This document shows positions 41,389-50,594 of a stretch of 64,000 nucleotides of DNA, piece after piece. Source of the stretch: Nesterenkonia halotolerans (GTDB lineage: Bacteria; Actinomycetota; Actinomycetes; Actinomycetales; Micrococcaceae); the NCBI RefSeq assembly GCF_014874065.1, contig NZ_JADBEE010000001.1:1674001-1738000 (forward strand). Reading direction: 5' to 3'. The first letter of the stretch is position 1. Each line of letters begins with the position of its first letter. The translations under genes were made by a program, and so were the position numbers. The notes under the pieces are model-generated. The model saw nothing but the letters and a program-made list of their open reading frames with translations, had not been told where the DNA came from and did no database searches.

Positions 41389-43905
41389 TCAGCTCTCGAT
41401 CGCGGCGGGCTCCTCAGCTGCCTCGATCTGATCCTTCGGCTCGTGCCACTCGAAGGAGAGCTTGCGCTCCTTGCCTTCGCCGGTGACGCCGATCTCGATG
41501 CCGGCGCCGTGGGGGATCTCGCCGTAGAGGATCCGCTCGGAGAGCTCGTCCTCGATCAGGGTCTGGATGGTGCGGCGCAGTGGCCGGGCACCCATCGCCG
41601 GATCGTAGCCGGTCTCCGCGAGGAACACCCGAGCCGGCTGGGTGACCTCGAGGGTCATCGCCTGCTCGGAGAGCCTGGAGCGCAGACGGTTCACGAACAG
41701 ATCCACGATCTGGACGATCTCTTCCTGCTTCAGCTGCGGGAAGACGATGGTGTCATCCACACGGTTGAGGAACTCGGGCCGGAAGTGCTGGCGCAGCTCC
41801 TGGCTGACCGTGGCCTTCATCCGCTCGTAGTTGGTCGTGGTGTCTTCGCTGGAGGTGAAGCCGGTCATCACGCCCTTGGAGATGTCCCGGGTACCCAGGT
41901 TCGTGGTCATGATGATCACGGTGTTCTTGAAGTCCACCACGCGACCCTGCGAGTCGGTCAGACGACCATCCTCGAGGATCTGCAGCAGCGAGTTGAACAG
42001 ATCCGAGTGGGCCTTCTCGACCTCGTCGAAGAGCACGACGGAGAACGGACGACGCCGCACCTTCTCGGTGAGCTGTCCACCCTCCTCGTAGCCCACATAG
42101 CCTGGAGGGGCACCGAAGAGCCGCGAGACCGTGTGCTTCTCGGAGAACTCGGACATGTCCAGGGTGATCATCGCCTCTTCGTCGCCGAAGAGGAACTCGG
42201 CCAGGGACTTGGCCAGCTCGGTCTTGCCGACGCCCGTGGGTCCGGCGAAGATGAACGAGCCCGAGGGCCGGTTCGGGTCCTTCAGCCCGGCTCGGGTGCG
42301 GCGGATGGCGCGGGACAGGGATTTCACTGCCTCGTCCTGACCGATGACCCGCTTGTGCAGCTCCTCCTCCATGCGGCGGAGGCGGTCCGACTCCTGCTCG
42401 GTGAGCTTGAACACCGGGATGCCGGTGGAGAACGCGAGCACTTCAGCGATCAGATCCGCGTCGACCTCGGCGATCTCATCGTTGGAGCTCGACTTCCACG
42501 CGTCTTCCTTCGCCTGGCGCTCCTCGACGAGCTTCTGTTCCTTGTCGCGCAGGCTGGCCGCACCCTCGAAGTCCTGGGCGTCGATGGCGGATTCCTTCTC
42601 CCGCCGGACGTCCTCGATCTTCGCGTCGAACTCCTTGAGCTCCGGCGGGGCCGTCATCTTCTGGATCCGCAGCCGGGCTCCGGCCTCATCGATCAGGTCG
42701 ATGGCCTTGTCCGGGAGGAAGCGGTCATTGATGTAGCGGTTCGCCAGCGAGGCGGCCGCTTCGAGGGCCTCTTCGGTGATGGAGACCTTGTGGTGGGCCT
42801 CGTAGCGGTCGCGCAGACCGCGGAGGATCTGCACTGTCACCTCGACCGAGGGCTCCTCCACCTGGATCGGCTGGAAGCGACGCTCCAGCGCGGCATCCTT
42901 CTCGATGTGCTTGCGGTACTCATCGAGCGTGGTCGCACCGATGGTCTGCAGCTCACCGCGGGCCAGCAGCGGCTTCAGGATGTTGGCGGCGTCGATGGCA
43001 CCCTCGGCGGCACCTGCACCGACCAGGGTGTGGATCTCATCGATGAACAGGATGATGTCGCCGCGGGTGCGGATCTCCTTGAGCACCTTCTTGAGGCGCT
43101 CCTCGAAGTCACCGCGGTACCGCGAGCCGGCCACCAGGGAGCCCAGGTCAAGCGTGTAGAGCTGCTTGTCCTTGAGGAGCTCCGGCACATCGCCGTTGAC
43201 GATGGCCTGCGCCAGGCCCTCGACGACGGCGGTCTTGCCGACACCGGGCTCACCGATCAGCACCGGATTGTTCTTGGTGCGGCGGGACAGCACCTGCATC
43301 ACGCGCTCACGCTCGTAGTCGCGTCCCACCACCGGATCCAGCTGCGCCTCTCGGGCTGCTGCGGTGAGGTTGCGACCGAACTGATCCAGCACCACCGAAC
43401 CTGCGGGGGTGCCCTCATTCGAGCTGGACTGGCCGACGCCGGCTCCGGTCTTCTCCTGGTTGCCCCCGGAGTAGCCGGAGAGCAGCTGGATGACCTGCTG
43501 GCGGACCTTGTTCAGGTCGGCATTGAGCTCCACCAGGACCTGGGCGGCGACACCCTCGCCCTCGCGGATCAGCCCGAGCAGAATGTGCTCGGTGCCGATG
43601 TAGTTGTGGCCCAGCTGAAGCGCCTCGCGCAGCGAGAGCTCCAGGACCTTCTTGGCGCGCGGGGTGAAGGGGATGTGACCGCTCGGCGCGTTCTGGCCGG
43701 GACCGATCTTCTCCTGCACCTTTTCGCGCACGCCGGTCAGTGAGATGTCCAGCGACTCAAGGGCTTTGGCCGCGACACCCTCACCTTCATGGATGAGACC
43801 GAGCAGAATGTGCTCGGTACCGATGTAGTTGTGGTTCAGCATGCGTGCCTCTTCTTGGGCAAGCACAACCACGCGCCGGGCGCGATCAGTAAATCTCTCG
43901 AACAT
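41389..43905 (-). CDS. clpC: ATP-dependent Clp protease ATP-binding subunit ClpC
   Basis: 838 residues. Two Clp_N repeats (about 1-145, each with [11 protein letters not shown]) are followed by AAA domain 1 (Walker [10 protein letters not shown], Walker [16 protein letters not shown]), a UVR-containing middle domain ([15 protein letters not shown]) and AAA domain 2 (Walker [23 protein letters not shown]). It unfolds proteins for ClpP and is essential in many actinobacteria. ATG at 43905 gives [11 protein letters not shown], the family's usual start; a GTG four codons upstream is closer to AGGAG only by losing that start. Single gene, same strand as lsr2. Confidence 0.97.
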   Translation of the reverse strand: MFERFTDRARRVVVLAQEEARMLNHNYIGTEHILLGLIHEGEGVAAKALESLDISLTGVREKVQEKIGPGQNAPSGHIPFTPRAKKVLELSLREALQLGHNYIGTEHILLGLIREGEGVAAQVLVELNADLNKVRQQVIQLLSGYSGGNQEKTGAGVGQSSSNEGTPAGSVVLDQFGRNLTAAAREAQLDPVVGRDYERERVMQVLSRRTKNNPVLIGEPGVGKTAVVEGLAQAIVNGDVPELLKDKQLYTLDLGSLVAGSRYRGDFEERLKKVLKEIRTRGDIILFIDEIHTLVGAGAAEGAIDAANILKPLLARGELQTIGATTLDEYRKHIEKDAALERRFQPIQVEEPSVEVTVQILRGLRDRYEAHHKVSITEEALEAAASLANRYINDRFLPDKAIDLIDEAGARLRIQKMTAPPELKEFDAKIEDVRREKESAIDAQDFEGAASLRDKEQKLVEERQAKEDAWKSSSNDEIAEVDADLIAEVLAFSTGIPVFKLTEQESDRLRRMEEELHKRVIGQDEAVKSLSRAIRRTRAGLKDPNRPSGSFIFAGPTGVGKTELAKSLAEFLFGDEEAMITLDMSEFSEKHTVSRLFGAPPGYVGYEEGGQLTEKVRRRPFSVVLFDEVEKAHSDLFNSLLQILEDGRLTDSQGRVVDFKNTVIIMTTNLGTRDISKGVMTGFTSSEDTTTNYERMKATVSQELRQHFRPEFLNRVDDTIVFPQLKQEEIVQIVDLFVNRLRSRLSEQAMTLEVTQPARVFLAETGYDPAMGARPLRRTIQTLIEDELSERILYGEIPHGAGIEIGVTGEGKERKLSFEWHEPKDQIEAAEEPAAIES

Positions 43906-44005
43906 AGCCACAGACACTCCTAGCGTTGGTGCTCTGCCTCAAGGCTACGGGCCTTCAGCGGCCGCGTCGCCGCTGTTCGCCATAGGGGAAAGTTCCCCCG
44001 GACAT

Positions 44006-44049
44006 GCGTGGAGCCCGGTGCAGCGTCATGCTGCATCCGGGCTCCACGC
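44006..44049 (-). terminator. Hairpin between lsr2 and clpC
   Basis: A 13-bp stem (44006-44018 with 44037-44049) continues, across a single bulged T, as 6 bp around a GTCAT loop. A second small dyad GGGGAA-AG-TTCCCC lies at about 43986-43999. The T run is missing, but the place just after the lsr2 stop fits a terminator. Confidence 0.7.
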
Positions 44050-44072
44050 GGAACGGGGAGAAACTTGGTGAT

Positions 44073-44375
44073 TTATCGCTTCTTGGCGTTGCGATAGGCC
44101 TCGACGATGTCGCGGTGCAAGCGACCTCGGCTGGAGACCTGATACCCATTCTTCACGGCCCAGTCACGAATCTGACGGGCCTCGTTCTGTGGCGAAGGCG
44201 GGGCGATGGCCCGACCTTTGCGGATGTACTTCTTCAGTGTCTCGCGAAGCTCTTTGGCATGGTCATCACTGAGATCTATCTCATAAAACCTGGAATCCAG
44301 GCCGAATGTGACAGTCTCCTTTGCTTCGCTGCCGTCAAGATCATCGACGAGAACCACTTCTACCTTCTGAGCCAT
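44073..44375 (-). CDS. lsr2: Nucleoid-associated protein Lsr2
   Basis: 100 residues. The N-terminal dimerisation domain is MAQKVEVVLVDDLDGSEAKETVTFGLDSRFYEIDLS; the C-terminal DNA-binding domain shows IRDWAVKNGYQVSSRGRLHRDIVEAY, with the RGR AT-hook-like core. Lsr2 is the actinobacterial H-NS counterpart; it coats AT-rich DNA and silences acquired genes. ATG at 44375 is the common start; an ATG seven codons upstream is possible. Its own upstream region is unusually AT-rich and carries palindromes, suggesting autoregulation. Confidence 0.97.
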   Translation of the reverse strand: MAQKVEVVLVDDLDGSEAKETVTFGLDSRFYEIDLSDDHAKELRETLKKYIRKGRAIAPPSPQNEARQIRDWAVKNGYQVSSRGRLHRDIVEAYRNAKKR

Positions 44376-44479
44376 CTCTAACACCTCACTGCTCACTCAC
44401 ACGCCGGGAGGCAGTCGAACTCATCTCTTCCGACGCTTAACACACGACGACAGACCAGAAACGATCTATGTAGGAGTGA

Positions 44480-44552
44480 GTATTTCAAGAAATACAATTT
44501 GCGGTCAAGCTGGAAGCTTTCAGCCTTTTTTCAGCTGAGAACAAGTTTCTCA
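44480..44552. promoter_or_regulatory. AT-rich palindromic region upstream of lsr2
   Basis: GTATTTC-AA-GAAATAC (44480-44495) is a perfect dyad with a two-base centre. GCTGGAAGCTTTCAGC (about 44509-44524) followed by CTTTTTTC and TGAGAA-N5-TTCTCA (44536-44552) complete a 75-base stretch far more AT-rich than its surroundings. On the minus strand a TTGACC -35-like box lies at 44503-44508. It is the likely control region of lsr2; the last element could also serve the small gene to its right only if read the other way. Confidence 0.55.
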
Positions 44553-44599
44553 CCGGTAACCAGGTCGTTCAACGAGAACAGTCCTGACGTTTGGGTTTT

Positions 44600-44809
44600 T
44601 CAGCGTGGGCTCGGCGCAGAATTCGCAGACCCGTCCGTCGCCTCATGACTGCTCCGCTCGGCCCGCTGAGAAGCATCTTCGCGCACCTGGGCCTCTGCAG
44701 CGCGCTCATTGCGGTCAGCGCGGAAGATGGCGCGCATGGCGAACCAGAACACCAGGCCCACCCCGACGGACGGGACAAGAACCTCAAAGTACGTCCAGAA
44801 GTTTTCCAT
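44600..44809 (-). CDS. Small membrane protein between lysS and lsr2
   Basis: 69 residues: one membrane helix at about 8-29 (FEVLVPSVGVGLVFWFAMRAIF) and a charged tail. I recall the pattern xxFWxxFExLVPSVGVG-FWxAMRAxFRADR from Micrococcaceae at this same locus, which supports a real gene. AAGGAATTTA stands before the ATG. Function unknown. Confidence 0.75.
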   Translation of the reverse strand: MENFWTYFEVLVPSVGVGLVFWFAMRAIFRADRNERAAEAQVREDASQRAERSSHEATDGSANSAPSPR

Positions 44810-44887
44810 TAAATTCCTTGCCTACATTCAGGTTTCACGGGACATTCGTGAGAATTTCTCGACCTGCACCCGAGTATAAGAGCAGGT

Positions 44888-46417
44888 TCAGGCCTGGGCC
44901 TCAGGCTTGAGCAGCGGGAACAGGATCGTCTCCCGAATACCGGCGCCCGTGAACAGCATCACCAGACGATCGATCCCCAGACCGATGCCGCCCATCGGCG
45001 GAGCGCCATACTCCAGCGCGCGCAGGAAGTCCTCGTCATGCTGCATCGCCTCGTCGTCGCCGGCGGCGGCCAGTCGCGACTGTTCCACGAGGCGCTCACG
45101 CTGCAGCACGGGATCCACCAGCTCGGAGAACGCCGTTCCACGTTCCATGCCGCCGATGATCAGATCCCAGGCCTCGATGACACCCGGCTTCTCACGGTGG
45201 GCGCGAGCAAGCGGCTGGGCGGCCGGAGGGTAGTCGCAGACGAAGGTGGGCTGGATCAGCTTCGGCTCGACGATCTCACCGAAGAGTTCGATGACCAGCT
45301 TCTGCGCGTCCCACGCCGGGTCCACGGAGACCTCATGGGTCCCAGCGATCTCCCGCAGCTGCGCGACGGATGTCTCGGGCGTGACCTCCTGGCCCACCGC
45401 CTCGGAGAGTCCCGGGTAGACCGAGAGCCACTTCCATTCGGCGTCGAGGTCGATGACACCGGCGTCGGTCTGGATCTGTCGGCTGACCCCGGCCGCGTCC
45501 GCGGCGGCCAGAATCATCTCGCGCATGCGCTCGGCCATCACATACATGTCCGCCCACGCCTCATAGGATTCAAGCGTGGTGAACTCGGGAGAATGAGTGG
45601 AGTCCACACCTTCATTGCGGAAGACCCGGCCGATCTCGAAGACCCGGTCAATCCCGCCGACCACCGCACGCTTAAGGTAGAGCTCAGTGGCGATGCGCAG
45701 CGTCATGTCCTGATCAAAGGCATTGAGATGGGTCTGGAATGGACGAGCCTGGGCGCCGCCATGGATGAGCTGGAGCATGGGGGTCTCCACCTCCACATAG
45801 CCGCGACCGTGCAGGGTCTCACGAATGGAACGCGTGATCGCCGCGCGCTGGTACACCATCTGACGAGCCTCGTCGCGGACGATCAGATCCGCGTACCGCT
45901 GGCGCACGCGAGTCTCTTCATTGAGCTCGGCGTGCAGCACCGGCAGCGGACGCACCGACTTGGAGGCGACCTCGAAGGAGCTGGCCATGATGGAGAGCTC
46001 ACCCCGGCGGGAGGCGATGACCTCTCCCGTCACCTGCACGTGGTCACCCAGATCGACCAGCGACTTCCACTGGGCGAGGGCCTCCTCGCCGATCTCGGCC
46101 AGCGAGAGCATAGCCTGCAGGCGAGTCCCGGTACCGTCCGGACCACCCTCTTGAAGGGTGGCGAAGCACAGCTTGCCGGTGTTGCGCACGAACATCACAC
46201 GACCGGCCACGGAGACGGTCTCCCCCGTGGAGGCACCGGGCTCCAGGTCGGGGAAGCGCTCACGCACCTCGGTGAGCGAAGCGGTGCGCTCGACCGTGAC
46301 CGGGTAGGCCTGGACGCCTGATTCGAGCAGACGCTCACGCTTGTCCAGGCGCACCGCGCGCTGATCGTTGTTGTCGATGTCTTTTTTGCCGGCTGGGGCG
46401 GGAGTCTGGTCAGTCAC
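44888..46417 (-). CDS. lysS: Lysyl-tRNA synthetase, class II
   Basis: 509 residues. The N-terminal OB-fold anticodon-binding domain (about 60-170) contains VAGRVMFVRNTGKLCFATLQ. The class II core has motif 2 as VFEIGRVFRNEGVDSTHSPEFTTLE and motif 3 as GIGLGIDRLVMLFTG near the C-terminus. It charges tRNA-Lys; one such tRNA gene is in this window at 26.5 kb. GTG at 46417 is the annotated start; the first 20 residues are polar and unconserved. Single gene between the M13 peptidase and the small membrane protein. Confidence 0.97.
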   Translation of the reverse strand: MTDQTPAPAGKKDIDNNDQRAVRLDKRERLLESGVQAYPVTVERTASLTEVRERFPDLEPGASTGETVSVAGRVMFVRNTGKLCFATLQEGGPDGTGTRLQAMLSLAEIGEEALAQWKSLVDLGDHVQVTGEVIASRRGELSIMASSFEVASKSVRPLPVLHAELNEETRVRQRYADLIVRDEARQMVYQRAAITRSIRETLHGRGYVEVETPMLQLIHGGAQARPFQTHLNAFDQDMTLRIATELYLKRAVVGGIDRVFEIGRVFRNEGVDSTHSPEFTTLESYEAWADMYVMAERMREMILAAADAAGVSRQIQTDAGVIDLDAEWKWLSVYPGLSEAVGQEVTPETSVAQLREIAGTHEVSVDPAWDAQKLVIELFGEIVEPKLIQPTFVCDYPPAAQPLARAHREKPGVIEAWDLIIGGMERGTAFSELVDPVLQRERLVEQSRLAAAGDDEAMQHDEDFLRALEYGAPPMGGIGLGIDRLVMLFTGAGIRETILFPLLKPEAQA

Positions 46418-46480
46418 AGTCCGCCATTCTACGTGCCCGGCGCCTGACGGCCTCTCGAGCTGCGGGACCGGAACCTCAGT

Positions 46481-48520
46481 TCACCAGATCGTGACGCGGT
46501 CCTGCTGCGGCATGTACATCCCGTCACCTGGCTGAGTCTCGAAGGCCGCATGGAAGGCATCGAGATTGCGCACCACCTGGCTCGCGCGGAACTCGGCAGG
46601 GGCATGGGGATCGATGCTGATCAAGGTGACCGCCCGCTCCGGACGGGTGAGGTTGCGCCATGCCTGCGCCCAGGCGAAGAAGAAGCGCTGATCGGCGCTG
46701 TAGCCCTCCAGCTCCGGGGCTTCGATCCCCTGCTGCTGAAGCCAGAGCCGATACGCCTTGTGGGCGATCCCCAGTCCGCCGAGGTCGCCGATGTTCTCCC
46801 CGAGGGTGAGCTCACCATTGACCGTGTGCTCCGGAGCCTGGGAGGGCGAGAGCGCGCTGTACTGATCGACGAGCTTCGTGGTGCGCTCCTCGAATGCCTC
46901 GCGGTCGGCCTCGGTCCACCAGTTCTGCAGGGAGCCGTCGGCCCCGTAGCGCGAGCCCTGGTCGTCGAAGCCGTGACCAAGCTCATGGCCGATGACCGCG
47001 CCGATCGCTCCGAAGTTCTGTGCCATGTCTCGCTCGGCTGAGAAGAACGGCGGCTGCAGGATGGCCGCGGGGAAGCAGATCACGTTCTCCAGCGGCGAGT
47101 AATAGGCGTTGACCGTCTGCGGGGTCATATGCCACTCCTCGGGGTCCGGCCCCTCGTCCAGCTTCGCGATGTCGCGGCCCCATTCGAACTCGGCGGCCCG
47201 CCGAACGTTGCCGACCACGTCCTCGGCGTCCACCTCCACTCCGGAGTAGTCGATCCAGCGCTCGGGGAAGCCGACCATGGGCGTGAAGGCATCGAGCTTC
47301 TCCAGCGCCTTGGCCTTGGTCTCCTCGCCCATCCAGCTCAGTCCGCTGATGGACTGCCGGTAGGCCGCAATGAGAGAGGCGATCAGCTCATCCATGGCCG
47401 AACGGGCCTGCTCAGGATAGTGCCGGGCTACATAGATCTGGGCCACGTCTTCGCCGAGGTTCGCGTTGGTCAGCGCCACCCCGCGCTTCCAGCGCTCCTT
47501 GAGCGCCTGAGCCCCGGAGAGCTTCTTGGAGTAGAAGTCAAAGTTCTGCTCCACGAGGTCGCTGTGCAGCAGCGGCGCCGCCCAGCGCACGAGCTGGACC
47601 CGGAGCCAGAGCTTCCAGGTCTCGAGTGGGTGCTCGGTGAGCACGGTCTGCATGCCGGGGAGCACATCCGGCTGTGCGAGCACGAGCTCTTCGGTGTGCC
47701 GCGGCTGCAGGCCCCACCCGGTGAAGGCTTCGCGCAGCAGGGGCATCAGGGCCAGCGCCTCCGACTCAGTGACCAGGTTGTAGCGCTTCTGCGCATCACG
47801 GGTGGTCACCTTGTCCCAGTGCTGGTCGGCGATCGCGGACTCCAGGCCGACGACGGCGGCAGCCGCGCGTTCTGCGTCCTCGATCCCGCTGTTCTGCAGC
47901 ATCCGCACCAGGTAGTCCTGGTAGGCGCTGAGGATCTCGGCCAGCTTCTCCTCGCGGTAATAGGACTCATCAGGAAGACCGAGCCCGGACTGCATGATGT
48001 GCCAGAGCATCCGGGTGGGGTCTCCTGCGTCGCGCATGGCTCCGGCGACGAAGATCCCCTCGACGCCCTGACGCTGCCAGGCCGCGGAAAGTCGGATGAG
48101 GTCCTCGATGCTGCCGACCTGCTCGAGCTGGGCCAGCATCGGCTCGATCGGCGTGAGACCTCGGCGTTCGGCGGCTTCGGCATCCATGAAGGAGGCGTAG
48201 AAGGACCCGATGCGTGCGGCGATGGCGGGATTCTCACCCGGGGCGTCTGCGCGTTCGGCATCGGCCGGCGCGGTCGCGCTGGATCCCGCGCTGAAGGCGG
48301 CGGCCTGCTCCAGGATCTCGCGCACATCCGCCTCGGCCTTGTCCCGCAGCTCGTGGAATGAGCCGTAGGCGTCCATATCAGCGGGAATCTCGGCGGTCTT
48401 CAGCCACTCGCCGTTGACGTGCTTCTGCAGATCGTCCTGGGGGCGCACGCTGTGATCGATATAGGGAAACGAGCTCGCGGCGCTGGCTGTGCGGGGGGTG
48501 GTGCTGGCGGTCTCAGTCAT
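46481..48520 (-). CDS. M13 family zinc metallopeptidase (PepO/neprilysin-like)
   Basis: 679 residues. The zinc motif is AVIGHELGHGFDDQGSRY, the third ligand lies in LTLGENIGDLGGL, and VNAYYSPLENVICFPAAILQPPFF and the final VTIW are M13 signatures. The N-terminal half is the large helical lid. Unlike eukaryotic neprilysin it has no membrane anchor or signal peptide, so it is probably cytosolic and degrades small peptides. The start at 48520 gives MTETASTTPRTA. Single gene, 30 bases after panC ends. Confidence 0.95.
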   Translation of the reverse strand: MTETASTTPRTASAASSFPYIDHSVRPQDDLQKHVNGEWLKTAEIPADMDAYGSFHELRDKAEADVREILEQAAAFSAGSSATAPADAERADAPGENPAIAARIGSFYASFMDAEAAERRGLTPIEPMLAQLEQVGSIEDLIRLSAAWQRQGVEGIFVAGAMRDAGDPTRMLWHIMQSGLGLPDESYYREEKLAEILSAYQDYLVRMLQNSGIEDAERAAAAVVGLESAIADQHWDKVTTRDAQKRYNLVTESEALALMPLLREAFTGWGLQPRHTEELVLAQPDVLPGMQTVLTEHPLETWKLWLRVQLVRWAAPLLHSDLVEQNFDFYSKKLSGAQALKERWKRGVALTNANLGEDVAQIYVARHYPEQARSAMDELIASLIAAYRQSISGLSWMGEETKAKALEKLDAFTPMVGFPERWIDYSGVEVDAEDVVGNVRRAAEFEWGRDIAKLDEGPDPEEWHMTPQTVNAYYSPLENVICFPAAILQPPFFSAERDMAQNFGAIGAVIGHELGHGFDDQGSRYGADGSLQNWWTEADREAFEERTTKLVDQYSALSPSQAPEHTVNGELTLGENIGDLGGLGIAHKAYRLWLQQQGIEAPELEGYSADQRFFFAWAQAWRNLTRPERAVTLISIDPHAPAEFRASQVVRNLDAFHAAFETQPGDGMYMPQQDRVTIW

Positions 48521-48550
48521 TCGCCCAGCCTACTCCGGGCGACCCGCTGA

Positions 48551-49510
48551 CTACTCCCGGCGACCTGCCGGGCTCTCCCCAGCAGAGCCTCCGGGGACGA
48601 GCAGCGCGTTGTCGATCAGTCGGACCGGACCCACTCGTGCAGCGATGAGTGCCAGGGCTTCTCCGCGCAGGACCCCGTCGTGGTCCTGCAGGGAGCCGCC
48701 GGGCTCGATCTCGCGCAGCGAGGCTGGATCCAGGACCACCAGGTAGTCCAGCTCGACACCGTCGGCGGAGCTGAGCTCCGCGACCTGGTCCGCCAGTCCC
48801 AGGGGTCTGCCGGAGGCCGCATCCTCGGCCAGGGCACTCAGTGCGAAGGGCAGCGCCAGCGCCGAGGCGTAGTCCTCCTCCTGGAGCCGCTGGTTGCGGC
48901 TCGAGAGCGCCAATCCGTTCTGATCGCGCACGATCGGCACGGTCCGGATGCTCACTTCCAGGTCCAGGTCCGCCACCATCCGAGAGATGATCGCGACCTG
49001 CTCGGCGTCCTTGGCGCCGAACCACGCCTCGAAGACTGCCGGGGCGGGTGGGGTCATGATGTGGAAGAGCTTGGCGACCACGGTGAGCACCCCGTCGAAG
49101 TGTCCGGGGCGAGCTGCGCCCTCCCAACGGCGTCCCAGCTCGCCGGCGCTGAGCGTCACCAGCGGCGCGTCGGGGTAGCCCGGGTACATCTGCTCGATCC
49201 CCGGCGCGAAGACCAGGTCCACGCCGTGCTCTCCCAGCAGCGCGATGTCCTTCTCCGGCGTGCGCGGATAGTGGAGGTAGTCGGCGTCGTCGTCGAACTG
49301 CAGCGGATTCACGAAGATCGAGGCGAGAACGATGTCGGAGTGCTGCCGGGCGGCGTCGATCAGCGCGGCGTGACCCGAGTGCAGCGCACCCATGGTCGGG
49401 ACGAGCCCGACGACCGGGGCGTCCCTGCCGTCCCGGACGTGTGCGGCGACGGTCTCGGCGAGCGCGGCACGGAAACTGGCGATGGTGGTGGGAACCTGCG
49501 GCTGAGTCAC
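48551..49510 (-). CDS. panC: Pantoate-beta-alanine ligase
   Basis: 319 residues. The nucleotide-binding motif is VGLVPTMGALHSGHAALI, the pantoate-binding FVNPLQFDDDADYLHYPRTPEKD follows, and LALSSRNQRL supplies the KMSKS-like loop. It joins pantoate and beta-alanine to pantothenate, the precursor of CoA. It lies downstream of the DUF2520 gene, separated by a spacer that contains a long inverted repeat. No panB or panD is in the window. Confidence 0.96.
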   Translation of the reverse strand: MTQPQVPTTIASFRAALAETVAAHVRDGRDAPVVGLVPTMGALHSGHAALIDAARQHSDIVLASIFVNPLQFDDDADYLHYPRTPEKDIALLGEHGVDLVFAPGIEQMYPGYPDAPLVTLSAGELGRRWEGAARPGHFDGVLTVVAKLFHIMTPPAPAVFEAWFGAKDAEQVAIISRMVADLDLEVSIRTVPIVRDQNGLALSSRNQRLQEEDYASALALPFALSALAEDAASGRPLGLADQVAELSSADGVELDYLVVLDPASLREIEPGGSLQDHDGVLRGEALALIAARVGPVRLIDNALLVPGGSAGESPAGRRE

Positions 49511-49563
49511 CGATCCAGTCTAGGTCCGTCCACCACCCCGCGATCACGCTGGGCTCCCTGAGC

Positions 49564-49635
49564 TGTCGCATCCCCGTGCCATGTCCCATGGCTTTGGACG
49601 GATATAGCGATGGGACATGGCACAGACATGCGACA
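49564..49635. repeat. 72-bp near-perfect inverted repeat between DUF2520 gene and panC
   Basis: The left half is TGTCGCAT, four unpaired bases, then GTGCCATGTCCCAT; the right half is its mirror image (ATGGGACATGGCAC, four bases, ATGCGACA). A 20-base centre separates them. CCTGAGC and GCTCAGG extend the symmetry outward with a 3-base offset. It could be a transcript-ending hairpin, or a pair of insertion-sequence ends (MITE-like remnant). Confidence 0.75.
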
Positions 49636-49667
49636 GACGCTCAGGAGAGCTGGAATGGCGGTGCGAT

Positions 49668-50594
49668 TCAGTCCCCGAGGGCGTCCAGCAGCTCCGCGGC
49701 CTTGCCGGCGGAGATCAGCCCGCGGTCCAGCGCGCGCTGGGTCGTCGCGCGGGCCATGGTCAGATATGCGGTGCGGATATCGGCGGGCAGGTCCGAGGAG
49801 GCCAGCAGCTGCACATGATGGCTGACCGTGCCCACGTCTCCGCGCGCCACGGGTCCGGTCAGCGCGCCCTCCCCCGAGGCCAGGGCATTGTCCAGAGAGG
49901 CCTGCATAAGGGGGCGCAGCACGGTCTCGGCATGCTCGACCCCGATCCGGTGCAGCATCTCAGCGGACTGGCCGGTGATCGTGTTCAGATGGTTCGAGGC
50001 GTGGGCCAGCGCGGCGTGATAGGTCAGCCGATCGGCCTCCTGGATCACCACGGGCTCCCCGCCCATCTCCACCACGAGCGCCTGCGCGATGGGCAGCACC
50101 GGTGCCGGCGCGGTCACACCGAAGGCGCAGGTGTGCAGCTTCTGCAGGTCCATGCTCAGCCCGGTGAAGGTCATCGCAGGGTGGATCGCCAGCCCGATGG
50201 CTCCGCGGCCCATCGCCGGTGCGAGCACCTCGGTGCCGAAGCGCCCGGAGGTGTGCACGATCAGCTGTCCGGCCTGGACGTGCCCGGCCTCGGCCAGTCC
50301 GGAGACCAGCTCGCCGAGGGCATCATCGGGCACCGCGAGCAGCACCAGTTCGGCTCGGCGCATGATCTCCGGGATCTCCAGCACCGGGACCCCGCCGAGC
50401 AGAGATTCCGCGCGATTGCGGGAGTCCTCGGAGACCGCGTGGACACCGAGGACCGAGTGCCCGGCGCCGCGCAGCGCGGCCCCCAGCACTGCGCCGACCT
50501 TGCCAGCCGAGATGATGCCGACGCCGAGGCGGCCCTCCCGCCGCGAAGGCGGCAGCTCCGCCGCATAGGGGTCGACGGGCTGCTCAGCGTTCAC
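49668..50594 (-). CDS. Rossmann-fold/DUF2520 dehydrogenase-like protein
   Basis: 308 residues. The N-terminal NAD(P)-binding fold reads LGVGIISAGKVGAVLGAALRGAGH, and the C-terminal DUF2520 domain includes ALAHASNHLNTITGQSAEMLHRIGV. It looks like Rv3603c of M. tuberculosis, also next to panC. The 6-phosphogluconate-dehydrogenase-like fold and position before panC make a ketopantoate-type reductase possible, which is inference. GTG at 50594 is used: GAGGAG lies ten bases before it and the overlap with the upstream gene is then only 11 bases instead of 53. Confidence 0.85.
   Translation of the reverse strand: MNAEQPVDPYAAELPPSRREGRLGVGIISAGKVGAVLGAALRGAGHSVLGVHAVSEDSRNRAESLLGGVPVLEIPEIMRRAELVLLAVPDDALGELVSGLAEAGHVQAGQLIVHTSGRFGTEVLAPAMGRGAIGLAIHPAMTFTGLSMDLQKLHTCAFGVTAPAPVLPIAQALVVEMGGEPVVIQEADRLTYHAALAHASNHLNTITGQSAEMLHRIGVEHAETVLRPLMQASLDNALASGEGALTGPVARGDVGTVSHHVQLLASSDLPADIRTAYLTMARATTQRALDRGLISAGKAAELLDALGD

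Noticed and set aside
41443..43743. 766-codon plus-strand frame opposite clpC
   Set aside because: It is the antisense reading of a fully recognisable ClpC gene; long antisense frames are expected at this GC content and codon bias.
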